Below are positions 54,235 through 61,930 of a stretch of 64,000 nt of DNA, one piece after another. The DNA comes from Tissierella praeacuta_A (GTDB lineage Bacteria; Bacillota; Clostridia; Tissierellales; Tissierellaceae): NCBI RefSeq assembly GCF_040396155.1, contig NZ_JBEBOY010000014.1, forward strand, positions 1 through 64,000, in the 5' to 3' direction. A program made the translations under genes and the position numbers. Under the pieces are notes generated by a model that did not search any database, was not told the origin of the DNA, and worked only from the letters and a program-made list of their open reading frames with translations. Numbering within the stretch: the stretch's first letter is position 1; each line of letters starts with the position of its first letter.

Positions 54235-57100
54235 ATGAAGAGATATAAGAGAAGTACATTAGCTATATGTATAGTATTAATGTTTACTTTAATGTTTAGT
54301 ACTACAGCTTTTGCTGCAGGTTCGGGAGATGTAGCAGGTGCAATCGAGGGTACTTGGAAAGATGCATCCGGGCAAATTAAGACTGTAGTTAATAAAGTTG
54401 TGTTTCCTGCAATAGATCTTATTTTAGCAGTGTTTTTCTTTGCTAAACTCGGTATGGCTTATTTTGATTGTGCGCCCGTAAAGGCTATCTAATAATTGTG
54501 GAACTAGCAATCCAACAGGCTTGTGCTTTAATGCTTGTCATCAACCAATTTACCTGAGAGAGAAATCTTATAGGGGAAAATAGCATATTGGTAAAGCCAT
54601 AAGTTGAGAAGTCGTCATCTCACGACTGAATGGCAAGATGAAAAGAATTATATGAGGATAAAGGTCATACTACTTGAACCGCAGTCTAAAGGGCTTATAT
54701 AGGAGCTAAAACTCAAGACGGCTATAAGAGTTTTATTGCATATCTGTATTATATTAATCGAGTAAATACAGCCAGAGCTATATGCAACCTAACCACATAA
54801 ATGGTAAAGGACGGAAACGGTATCCGACAATAATTCAAGCTATTATTATTTAGTTAAACGGGGATTACCTAACCCAAAACGCTGGTAAAAACTAGCTATG
54901 TGTAATGCCGAAAGGTGATAAATTTCAAGAGTAAAATCGAGAAAGATGACACTGAATATTTGGTATGGTAACGGAGCTTCCGTAGTAGTCCGAACAGGAT
55001 AACGACCTGTACATGGCGAAGGGAAGCAGTTTGTTATCTTAACATTAAAGAAAGGAAGATGTGTGATACATTATGAGAAATCCAATCAATGTGTTAAGCA
55101 GTTTACAATCCCATAGCTCTAATAAATCATATGAATATGAAAGGTTATACAGAAATTTGTATAACAGAGACTTTTATTTACTTGCATACCAAAACATTTA
55201 TGCAAACAATGGTAATATGACAAAAGGAACAGATGAGCAGACAATAGACGCTATGAGTTTAGAAAGAATTGATAAGCTTATAGCAAGCCTAAGAACTGAA
55301 GAATATCAACCAAATCCCTCAAGGAGAACATATATCCCTAAGAAAAATGGGAAAATGCGTCCTCTTGGTATTCCATCATTTGATGACAAACTAATACAGG
55401 AAGTAATTCGTATGTTATTACAAGCTATTTATGAAGGATACTTTGAAAAATCATCTCATGGATTTAGACCAGGCAGAAGTTGTCATACAGCACTTGATAG
55501 CATACAAAAATCATTTACTGGAACAAGGTGGTTTGTAGAAGGTGATATTAAAGGTTTTTTTGATAATATCGACCATAAAGTTATGATAGGAATAATGTCA
55601 AAAAGAATTAAGGATAATAGGTTCTTGCGATTGATAAATAAATTCTTAAAGGCAGGATATTTAGAAGAATGGACATATCATAACACCTATAGTGGGACAC
55701 CACAAGGAGGTATTATCAGTCCTATTCTTGCTAATATATATCTTGATGAATTTGATAAATATATGCAAGAACTAAAATCAGAATTTGATAAGGGTAAGAG
55801 AAGAAAAATATTACCACAAGCATTAAAATTAGAAAGCTTAAAGGGAAGACTTGCTAAGAAATTAAAACAGACAGAGGATGAAAACCAAAGAACAGAGTTA
55901 ATAGAACAAATCAAAGTAGTGACAAAGGAAAAACAGAATATTCCATACAGTGACCCTATGGACATAGATTTTAAGCGACTTCAATATGTAAGATATTGTG
56001 ATGATTTTATAATAGGGATTATAGGAAGTAAAGCAGATGCACAAGAAATAAAAGATAAAATAGCATTATTTCTTAAAGACAATCTTAAATTGGAGTTATC
56101 AATAGAAAAAACATTAATTACAAATGCTCAAAATAAAGCACGATTTTTAGGATATGATATTTCAGTTAGGCAAAATAATGTTGTTAAAAAGAATGATAAA
56201 GGCATCAAATCAAGAGTTTTAAATGGTAGTGTGTCTTTGGAAATGCCAACTGAAAAAATGAGAGATAAGCTATTAGAATATGGTGCTATGACTATTGAAA
56301 GAACTGTATATGGAAAAGAGAATTGGAAAGCTAAATCAAGATATTATCTAAAAGATAATGATGACCTTGAAATCTTAGAGCAATATAATAGTGAAATTAG
56401 AGGTTTCAGGAACTATTACAGCTTAGCCAATAATTCCTCATGGGCAAATTCCTTTGGATATATTATGCAATATAGCATGTTTAAAACCTATGCAACAAAA
56501 TACAGAATATCTATGAGTAAAGCAATAGATAAAATGCGTATAGGAAAAAACTTTGGTATTCATTTTAAAAATAAGAAAGGGGAAGAAAAAATACGTCTGT
56601 TTTATAATGAAGGTTTTGCTAGAAAACCCTTAGCTAGAACTTCAAATGTTGATATTATACCAAAAACGGTAATGTATTCAAGTAAAACAAGTTTAAAAAA
56701 TAGGCTAGAAGCAAATATCTGTGAATTTTGTGGTAAAGGTAATTGTAAAATAGAAATACATCATGTTCATAAACTAAAAGATTTAAAAGGTAAGAGCTAT
56801 TGGGAAAAATTCATGATTGCAAGAAATAGAAAAACCATGGCATTATGTATAAAATGTCATACAGACTTGCATTTAGGTAAACTGAATTAACAAATGGAGA
56901 GCCGTATACATCGAGAGGTGTACGTACGGTTCGGGGGCGAGTATTTGAAAACCTACCATAGCAATATGGCAAGGCGTTGGATACTTAGCCCACATCGAAA
57001 ACATGGACAATTTGAGTGGAGTGGGCCAGCGATTTTGTTTGCATGTTTGGTATTCACCCTAACAGCTCCAACATATATTTGGAAGATACTCGGGATGTAA
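54235..57100 (+). CDS. DUF3852 protein, split by a group II intron
   Basis: Exon 1 is 54235-54469 and exon 2 is 56994-57100; together 342 nt code for 113 residues: a signal peptide (FSTTAFA), GSGDVAGAIEGTWKDASGQIKTVVN, a hydrophobic helix FPAIDLILAVFFFAKLG, then YFDYRKHGQFEWSGP, a second hydrophobic helix and YIWKILGM. Joining them restores GAT-TAT-CGA in frame and a full DUF3852 protein, which in ICEs accompanies the conjugation channel genes (VirB2-like in size). Unspliced, it would end in the intron as an 85-residue product. ATG at 54235 follows GAAAGGTGG. Confidence 0.85.
55073..56890 (+). CDS. ltrA: Group II intron reverse transcriptase/maturase
   Basis: 605 residues, within the intron. 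RT domain: RPLGIPSFDDKLIQEVIRMLL, HGFRPGRSCHTAL, VEGDIKGFFDNIDH, GTPQGGIISPILANIYLDEFD, and the catalytic YCDD near residue 308 (YADD is the usual form). Maturase (X) domain follows, then a C-terminal HNH endonuclease (CEFCGKGNCKIEIHHVHKLKD ... CIKCHTDLHLG). All parts look intact, so the intron may be active. Confidence 0.93.
   Translation: MRNPINVLSSLQSHSSNKSYEYERLYRNLYNRDFYLLAYQNIYANNGNMTKGTDEQTIDAMSLERIDKLIASLRTEEYQPNPSRRTYIPKKNGKMRPLGIPSFDDKLIQEVIRMLLQAIYEGYFEKSSHGFRPGRSCHTALDSIQKSFTGTRWFVEGDIKGFFDNIDHKVMIGIMSKRIKDNRFLRLINKFLKAGYLEEWTYHNTYSGTPQGGIISPILANIYLDEFDKYMQELKSEFDKGKRRKILPQALKLESLKGRLAKKLKQTEDENQRTELIEQIKVVTKEKQNIPYSDPMDIDFKRLQYVRYCDDFIIGIIGSKADAQEIKDKIALFLKDNLKLELSIEKTLITNAQNKARFLGYDISVRQNNVVKKNDKGIKSRVLNGSVSLEMPTEKMRDKLLEYGAMTIERTVYGKENWKAKSRYYLKDNDDLEILEQYNSEIRGFRNYYSLANNSSWANSFGYIMQYSMFKTYATKYRISMSKAIDKMRIGKNFGIHFKNKKGEEKIRLFYNEGFARKPLARTSNVDIIPKTVMYSSKTSLKNRLEANICEFCGKGNCKIEIHHVHKLKDLKGKSYWEKFMIARNRKTMALCIKCHTDLHLGKLN
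56899..56932 (+). ncRNA. Group II intron domain V
   Basis: 34-nt hairpin with the conserved GAGCCGTA start and ACGGTTC end, the catalytic centre of the ribozyme. Confidence 0.9.
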
Positions 57101-57140
57101 TAAAAGAGTAGGATGTATCCATTTGGATTCATCCTACTCT
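57101..57140 (-). terminator. Terminator of the glycine-zipper gene
   Basis: AGAGTAGGATG and CATCCTACTCT around a 14-nt loop; the T-run (TTTTATTA) is on the minus-strand side, so it serves the minus-strand gene. Confidence 0.65.
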
Positions 57141-57159
57141 ATAAATTGAAATTTGTAAT

Positions 57160-57360
57160 TTATTTTATCTTTTTATTATTACTATCTAAGATAGAACCAA
57201 CAATAATACCAATAATCATTCCTAATCCAGCTCCTAAAGGTATGCCAAATGTAAAGTTACTTTTATTCATGATAATGCCTATAATAATTCCTACACCAGC
57301 ACCAAAGCATAATCCAAGGGATATACCTATTGCTAAGTATTTATTTGTATCTTTTTTCAT
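57160..57360 (-). CDS. Small glycine-zipper membrane protein
   Basis: 66 residues. Two hydrophobic glycine-rich helices (LAIGISLGLCFGAGVGIIIGIIM and FGIPLGAGLGMIIGIIVGSIL) as in glycine-zipper proteins. Starts at 57360 with GGAAGAGGTATAAC upstream on the minus strand; the longer frame up to 57423 lacks a ribosome site. It faces against the surrounding conjugation genes, so it is a later insertion or a separately controlled gene. Function unknown. Confidence 0.6.
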   Translation of the reverse strand: MKKDTNKYLAIGISLGLCFGAGVGIIIGIIMNKSNFTFGIPLGAGLGMIIGIIVGSILDSNNKKIK

Positions 57361-57488
57361 GTTATACCTCTTCCATAAATTCTTGTCTGTCAATATAATA
57401 TCATATTCCGTTGCTATCTTCAAGCAATCTGTGAGTATTGACTAATATATACTCGGTATTAACTAGCTTTGAAAAGTATCACTTATTC

Positions 57489-57519
57489 TGTACATCTAAC
57501 AGCAAGATGTACATTTTTT
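57489..57519 (+). terminator. Terminator/attenuator before the VirB6-like gene
   Basis: TGTACATCT, loop AACAGCA, AGATGTACA and six T, followed at once by AAAGGAGG of the next gene. Confidence 0.75.
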
Positions 57520-57546
57520 ATTTCTTTGAAAGGAGGCAATAGTGAA

Positions 57547-58449
57547 ATGTTTATATGGGATTTTATCTTGGGCGATATAATGAACCAGATTGTTGATTGG
57601 ATTTATGGACAACTTATAGGTTTTCTTGCAGATTTCTTTGCTCAGATGGGAAACATGGGAGTGGAACTCTTTGAGATGAGTTGGGTACAGTCAATTGTTT
57701 TGTTTTTCTCTTATCTTGCCTGGTCATTATATGGAACTGGCCTTGTGGTATCATGCTTTGAAACAGGTATTGAATATCAAAATGGAAGGGGGAGTATTAA
57801 AGATGCAGGCTTAAATGCAATTAAAGGATTTATGGCAGTAAGTCTATTTACAATTGTACCAATAGAACTATATAAATTATCTGTTAACTTACAAGCAAGT
57901 TTAACTGCAGGAATTACAGGATATGGTACTGGAATTAGTGAACTAGCTTCAAATATTATTACAACATTAAATAATGCAGGAGATGTTACCAGTGTCGGTA
58001 GTTCAGGAATATTTGGTGGACTTTCTATAATAACAAGTCCATTTATGGCTCTGTTTATTATTATTTTAATGGGTTATGCAGTGATTAAAGTATTTTTTGC
58101 TAATCTTAAAAGAGGTGGGATTTTACTAATACAAATAGCAGTTGGAAGCCTTTATATGTTTTCTGTTCCTCGTGGCTATATTGATGGATTTATTCAATGG
58201 TGTAAGCAAATAATTGGTCTTTGTCTTACGACTTTTTTACAAGCAACCATATTGACAGCTGGACTAATGGTAGTAAAAGATCATGCATTATTAGGGCTGG
58301 GCTTAATGCTATCAGCAGGAGAAGTACCAAGGATTGCTGGGGCATTTGGACTTGATACATCTACAAAGGCTAATATAATGAGTGCAGTTTATACAGCACA
58401 GGCAGCAGTTAACACCACAAAGACTATTGTACAAGCAGTACCAAAATAA
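57547..58449 (+). CDS. VirB6/TrbL-like conjugation channel protein
   Basis: 300-residue polytopic membrane protein with about six hydrophobic segments and a C-terminal helix. Its shape (short lead FIWDFILGDIMNQIVDWIYG, a central MALFIIILMGYAVIKVFFANLKRGG, then LIQIAVGSLYMFSVPRGYIDGF) matches the VirB6/TrbL-type channel protein of clostridial ICEs. ATG at 57547 follows AAAGGAGG; the frame upstream overlaps the hairpin at 57489 and is not used. Confidence 0.75.
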   Translation: MFIWDFILGDIMNQIVDWIYGQLIGFLADFFAQMGNMGVELFEMSWVQSIVLFFSYLAWSLYGTGLVVSCFETGIEYQNGRGSIKDAGLNAIKGFMAVSLFTIVPIELYKLSVNLQASLTAGITGYGTGISELASNIITTLNNAGDVTSVGSSGIFGGLSIITSPFMALFIIILMGYAVIKVFFANLKRGGILLIQIAVGSLYMFSVPRGYIDGFIQWCKQIIGLCLTTFLQATILTAGLMVVKDHALLGLGLMLSAGEVPRIAGAFGLDTSTKANIMSAVYTAQAAVNTTKTIVQAVPK

Positions 58450-58469
58450 AAGTTTAAATGGAGGGTTAT

Positions 58470-58820
58470 ATGAAATTAATATTTATTGCATCTCCATATA
58501 AAGGAGATATAGAAAAGAATATAGAGTATGCGAAACAGGCTTGCCGATATGTGTTAAATGAAGCTAATGCCTTTTTTTGTCCTCATCTTCTCTATCCTCA
58601 GATTTTAGATGATAATAATCCAGAAGAAAGAAAATTAGGAATCAGTTTAGGAAAGGAAGTCTTGGCTAAATGCGATGAACTTTGGGCATTCGGCGATAAT
58701 ATTTCCAGTGGGATGTTCGAAGAAATTGAATTTGCAAGAGAAAGAGGAATTCCTATAAAAAGAATTACACATCTTAATATGGAAACAAAAGAACAGACTC
58801 TCTTAAGGTTAGGAATGTAA
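58470..58820 (+). CDS. DUF4406/nucleoside deoxyribosyltransferase-like protein
   Basis: 116 residues with the beginning KLIFIASPYKGDIEKNIEYAKQACRYV, then FFCPHLLYPQILDD and ELWAFGDNISSGMFEEIEFA, the pattern of the DUF4406 branch of nucleoside 2-deoxyribosyltransferases. Common in ICEs and phages; role in the element unknown. ATG at 58470 follows GGAGGG. Confidence 0.75.
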   Translation: MKLIFIASPYKGDIEKNIEYAKQACRYVLNEANAFFCPHLLYPQILDDNNPEERKLGISLGKEVLAKCDELWAFGDNISSGMFEEIEFARERGIPIKRITHLNMETKEQTLLRLGM

Positions 58821-58822
58821 AA

Positions 58823-59102
58823 ATGATTACCTTGGGGAGTCTTTTTGATGGGATAGGAGGATTTCCTCTTGCCGCTGTTAATAATGGAATTATTCCTATA
58901 TGGGTAAGTGAAATAGAGTCCTTTCCCTTTGGAATGTGAAAAGCTTCAGGGCTTTCCTGATGGATGGACTAATATTGAAAAATCTTCGGATAGTGGAAGG
59001 TATAAGGCTCTTGGTAATAGTGTAGCAATCCCTTGTGTAGATTTTATTATGCGAGGGATTGCTTATTTTTTAAGAAAGTTTAAAGAAGAAGGAGATGAGT
59101 AA
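58823..59102 (+). pseudogene. Remnant of a cytosine-C5 DNA methyltransferase
   Basis: The first 35 codons give MITLGSLFDGIGGFPLAA...WVSEIESFP, which is motif I (FDGIGGF) of a C5-methyltransferase. From about 58923 a different frame continues LECEKLQGFPDGWT and RYKALGNSVAIPCVDF up to a TAA at 59100-59102, which are the last motifs. The catalytic PC motif and target-recognition part are gone and the frames do not match, so a deletion of several hundred bp took place. In intact relatives this gene sits just before the PrgI-like gene. Confidence 0.85.
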
Positions 59103-59105
59103 AGA

Positions 59106-59363
59106 ATGTATATGTATCCCGATAATCTAAAAGCCAAGGCAACATTGTGGCTATGGGAATTAAAAGACATTGGAGTCATAGGAGTAGGACTTCTTATTTC
59201 TGTATTTGCTTTAGCACAACTAGGATTTATGCCACCAATTGTAATAACAGCAGTCTATGCATTTTTAACTATACAATTTGAAGGCACAAGTATATTGAAT
59301 TTTATTCGATATGCCTGTGCCTTTTTTCTTTTAAAACAGCAAATTTTTGAATGGAGGTTATAA
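59106..59363 (+). CDS. PrgI family conjugation protein
   Basis: 85 residues with two hydrophobic helices (about 24-42 and 45-60) and the start MYMYPDNLKAKATLWLWELKDIG. This is the PrgI/VirB3-like family, which works with the VirB4 ATPase in conjugation of Firmicute ICEs. AAGGAGATGAGTAAAGA precedes the ATG. Confidence 0.75.
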   Translation: MYMYPDNLKAKATLWLWELKDIGVIGVGLLISVFALAQLGFMPPIVITAVYAFLTIQFEGTSILNFIRYACAFFLLKQQIFEWRL

Positions 59364-59365
59364 GA

Positions 59366-59953
59366 TTGAGCAGAAAACAGAAACAAAAAGAAAGACAAAA
59401 ACAGTCTACAAGAGAGTTGATTGGCATTGATGGAATTACAGATTACAGCATAAAAACTCAATATGGCGAATTAGTATATTTTATTATTCATCCAACCAAT
59501 ATATCAGTGTTATCTGATGAAAATGTAAGTGCTAGGATATATGCACTTATGACAGTACTAAAAGGAATAGCTGAAATCGAAATGCTGTGTCTTAATTCAA
59601 AGGAAAACTTTGATGATAATAAGCAGTATTTAAAAAGAAGAATGGATATAGAACAAAATCCTGTTATAAGAAAACTGTTACAACAAGATAGTATAAATCT
59701 TGATAGAATGCAAATACAGATGGCAACTGCCCGAGAGTTTCTAATTATTATTCGTCTTAAAGATGAAAAGGAATCAAATGTGTTTCCTTATCTTTCAAGG
59801 ATAGAAAAGAGCTTAAAAGATCAAGGATTTGCAGCTAGAAGAGCAGATAATCAGGATATTAAAAGATTACTTGGAGTATATTATGAGCAGAATGTAACAA
59901 CAGAGAAATATGAAGATTATGATGGAGAGAGGTGGGTAATTTTCAATGATTAA
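59366..59953 (+). CDS. Conserved ICE conjugation-associated protein
   Basis: 195 residues, cytoplasmic, with a very basic start (SRKQKQKERQKQ) and a PYLSRIEKSLKDQGF end. In clostridial ICEs a protein of this size sits between PrgI and the VirB4 ATPase. TTG start at 59366 after GGAGG, overlapping no other gene. No VirB4 gene follows here. Function unknown; likely a conjugation accessory. Confidence 0.6.
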   Translation: MSRKQKQKERQKQSTRELIGIDGITDYSIKTQYGELVYFIIHPTNISVLSDENVSARIYALMTVLKGIAEIEMLCLNSKENFDDNKQYLKRRMDIEQNPVIRKLLQQDSINLDRMQIQMATAREFLIIIRLKDEKESNVFPYLSRIEKSLKDQGFAARRADNQDIKRLLGVYYEQNVTTEKYEDYDGERWVIFND

Positions 59954-60001
59954 AGAAAGTAGAGATAGAAAATATGAGTTTATTTGATAAATGGTATATG
60001 G

Positions 60002-60016
60002 TACAATTGGTATAAT
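60002..60016 (+). promoter_or_regulatory. Possible extended -10 promoter for the Fic gene
   Basis: TTGGTATAAT, a TGn-TATAAT extended -10, ends at 60016, about 68 nt before the Fic start. A TTGATA lies at 59984 but is 21 nt away, too far for a good -35. Two copies of AAAAATATCT follow. Confidence 0.45.
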
Positions 60017-60083
60017 TAAAGGATTATGAAAACTATACTATATCTATATAAAAATATCTAAAAATATCTAAAAAGGGAGTGAA

Positions 60084-60863
60084 ATGATGGAAGGCATTGA
60101 AAAATTGGATTTATATCAAAATACCATTAATGAGTTAAGACCATTTGAAGGTGAAATGCTAAAGCAGATAAAAGACTTTTATCGTGTTGGATTAACATGG
60201 ACATCAAATGCACTAGAGGGGAATTCTTTGACTGAAAGTGAAACAAAAGTTTTAATAGAAGATGGATTAACGGTTGGGGGAAGACCTTTAAGAGATATGT
60301 TTGAAGCCGTAGATCATGCAAAAGCATATGACTATATGTTTACTTTGCTTGGGAATAAAGAAATCATAGAGAAAGACATCCTTTATCTGCATAAACTGTT
60401 TTATCAAAATATTGAGGAAAAGTTTGCAGGAAGATATCGTGACATTCCTGTATTTATCACAGGATCTAACTATCCGGTTACCAAAGTAGAAAATATCCAA
60501 AGTGAAATAGAGGATTTATGTAAATGGGTAACAACAGAAAGAAAAAACTATCATCCAGTAGAATTTGCAGCACTACTTCATAAAAAATTTGTGTTTATTC
60601 ATCCATTTAAAGATGGCAACGGTAGGGTCGCTAGGCTATTAATGAATACAGCATTGATACAGGATGGATATCTGCCAGCACTAATTCCTCCAATTTTACG
60701 AAGTGAGTATATTTCATTACTTGAAAAAGCACATGAAGATGATAGACCATTTATTAACTTTATAGCAGAGAGAGAATTGGAATCACAAAAGGATTTTTTA
60801 CGACTTCTTCATATTCCATTGCCTAAGTTAGATCAAGATAATGATGGGATGAAGATGGGATAA
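60084..60863 (+). CDS. Fic family protein (probable AMPylase)
   Basis: 259 residues. The active motif HPFKDGNGRVARLLMN near residue 173 is complete (HPFx[D/E]GNGR). An inhibitory helix TSNALEGNSL near residues 39-48 fits the class II (S/T)xxxE(G/N) pattern, so it is self-inhibited and is likely an AMP-transferase. The target is unknown. It is probably cargo of the ICE, with its own promoter; its ATG follows GGGAGTGAA. Confidence 0.88.
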   Translation: MMEGIEKLDLYQNTINELRPFEGEMLKQIKDFYRVGLTWTSNALEGNSLTESETKVLIEDGLTVGGRPLRDMFEAVDHAKAYDYMFTLLGNKEIIEKDILYLHKLFYQNIEEKFAGRYRDIPVFITGSNYPVTKVENIQSEIEDLCKWVTTERKNYHPVEFAALLHKKFVFIHPFKDGNGRVARLLMNTALIQDGYLPALIPPILRSEYISLLEKAHEDDRPFINFIAERELESQKDFLRLLHIPLPKLDQDNDGMKMG

Positions 60864-60965
60864 CGATAGGGTATCCTAGAAATAATGTTAACTAGAAAAA
60901 ATATAGGATGTAGATAAATTGGAATTTGTCTATGTGAAACTGGATAGGGGGATGGAGAAAAATAG

Positions 60966-61781
60966 ATGATTAAGCTTAATATGATTTACGATATTCGCAC
61001 AACTGAATATGCACAACAGACATTGACCAATCTTACAGGCGTACCAATCCCAGTGTGGGAACAATATCTTGGCCATGAGCACGAATATAAATATACGGAC
61101 TATCTTGTGGCAGACGTGATTAACTCTCATGGATACCTTCCTCGTAGCTACAGAGATTTCGAATTTATCTACTTTCATGTGACGACAAGTGCTAATGGAT
61201 GTGCATCTTTTTGGAAACATGGAATATTAGATCTAAAACAATCTTATTCATGCCATGATTCTGAGCTAAGAAAGTTCCTAGAAAAGCACGATATCCATAT
61301 CGATTTGGATGAGCGAATACTGACATATCGTGGAAAAAGATTTGATATTACTTTTGGAGCTTGTCCAAGGCAAGACACAGAGGCTTATAAATGTTGGTCC
61401 ATAGGGAGAAAGTTTTATTATGATTACACTATATGTGGGTTCTTATCGGTGTGGGAGAGAAGTCCTTATGGTGGACAAGTTCATCGTAGACCAGAAATTT
61501 TGATGGATATAGATAATCTTTTAGGATTGAATTTATCTCACGAGTGGATGTCGATTCACGATTCTTATGAGATAGTGGCCAAAGTAAGTGGTGATAAGAT
61601 CATCTATGACGGTGATGATGATCAAAGTGATAAGGATAAGGTATTGCATTATTTGACGAAGGCATATTTTACAGCCTTTCGTGAACCGACTGAAGAAGTG
61701 CTCCTAATTAAGAACAATGTACATATACCGCCTTTGGATATTCTTGAAATAAGGTCAATGCTACATTGGAAAAATAATTGA
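60966..61781 (+). CDS. Uncharacterised protein with ART-like start
   Basis: 271 residues. The stretch FIYFHVTTSANGCASFWKHGILDL resembles the beginning of ADP-ribosyltransferase-like folds (H-x-T-T ... I...GI), with KKFYYDYTICGFLSVWE-like aromatic residues after it and EEVLLI near the end. A proper H-Y-E triad was not proven. No family recognised. GGGGATGGAGAAAAATAG precedes the ATG. It follows the Fic gene by ~100 nt, and may be partner or independent cargo. Confidence 0.5.
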   Translation: MIKLNMIYDIRTTEYAQQTLTNLTGVPIPVWEQYLGHEHEYKYTDYLVADVINSHGYLPRSYRDFEFIYFHVTTSANGCASFWKHGILDLKQSYSCHDSELRKFLEKHDIHIDLDERILTYRGKRFDITFGACPRQDTEAYKCWSIGRKFYYDYTICGFLSVWERSPYGGQVHRRPEILMDIDNLLGLNLSHEWMSIHDSYEIVAKVSGDKIIYDGDDDQSDKDKVLHYLTKAYFTAFREPTEEVLLIKNNVHIPPLDILEIRSMLHWKNN

Positions 61782-61930
61782 TGTTTTATATATTGAAACC
61801 TAATACTTTTGCGGAATTAAAAATAAAGTATTAAATTCCAATTTAGTGATGAACTCATAAGTACAACTTGTATTTAGAATTATGTGTAGTTTCCTAACCA
61901 TTAATGAGATGATTTTAGGAGGTGGGGAGA

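Larger units (their letters stand above)
54470..56993 (+). mobile_element. Group II intron (2524 bp)
   Basis: 5' end GTGCGCCCGTAAAGG and 3' end ...TTAGCCCAC fit the GUGYG...AY rule. Domain V is at 56899-56932 (GAGCCGTATACATCGAGAGG and its pairing part TGTACGTACGGTTC), followed by a domain VI hairpin (GGGGCGAGTATT/ATACTTAGCCC). The reverse transcriptase gene lies in domain IV. The 580 bp from 54493 to 55072 hold the structured domains I-III. The intron interrupts the DUF3852 gene in its own sense direction, so it can be spliced. Confidence 0.92.

Noticed and set aside
56894..57100. Separate 68-residue gene
   Set aside because: Its first part is intron domain V-VI; the rest is exon 2 of the DUF3852 gene.
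57469..57546. Upstream extension of the VirB6-like gene
   Set aside because: It overlaps a terminator hairpin and there is a clear AAAGGAGG before the ATG at 57547.
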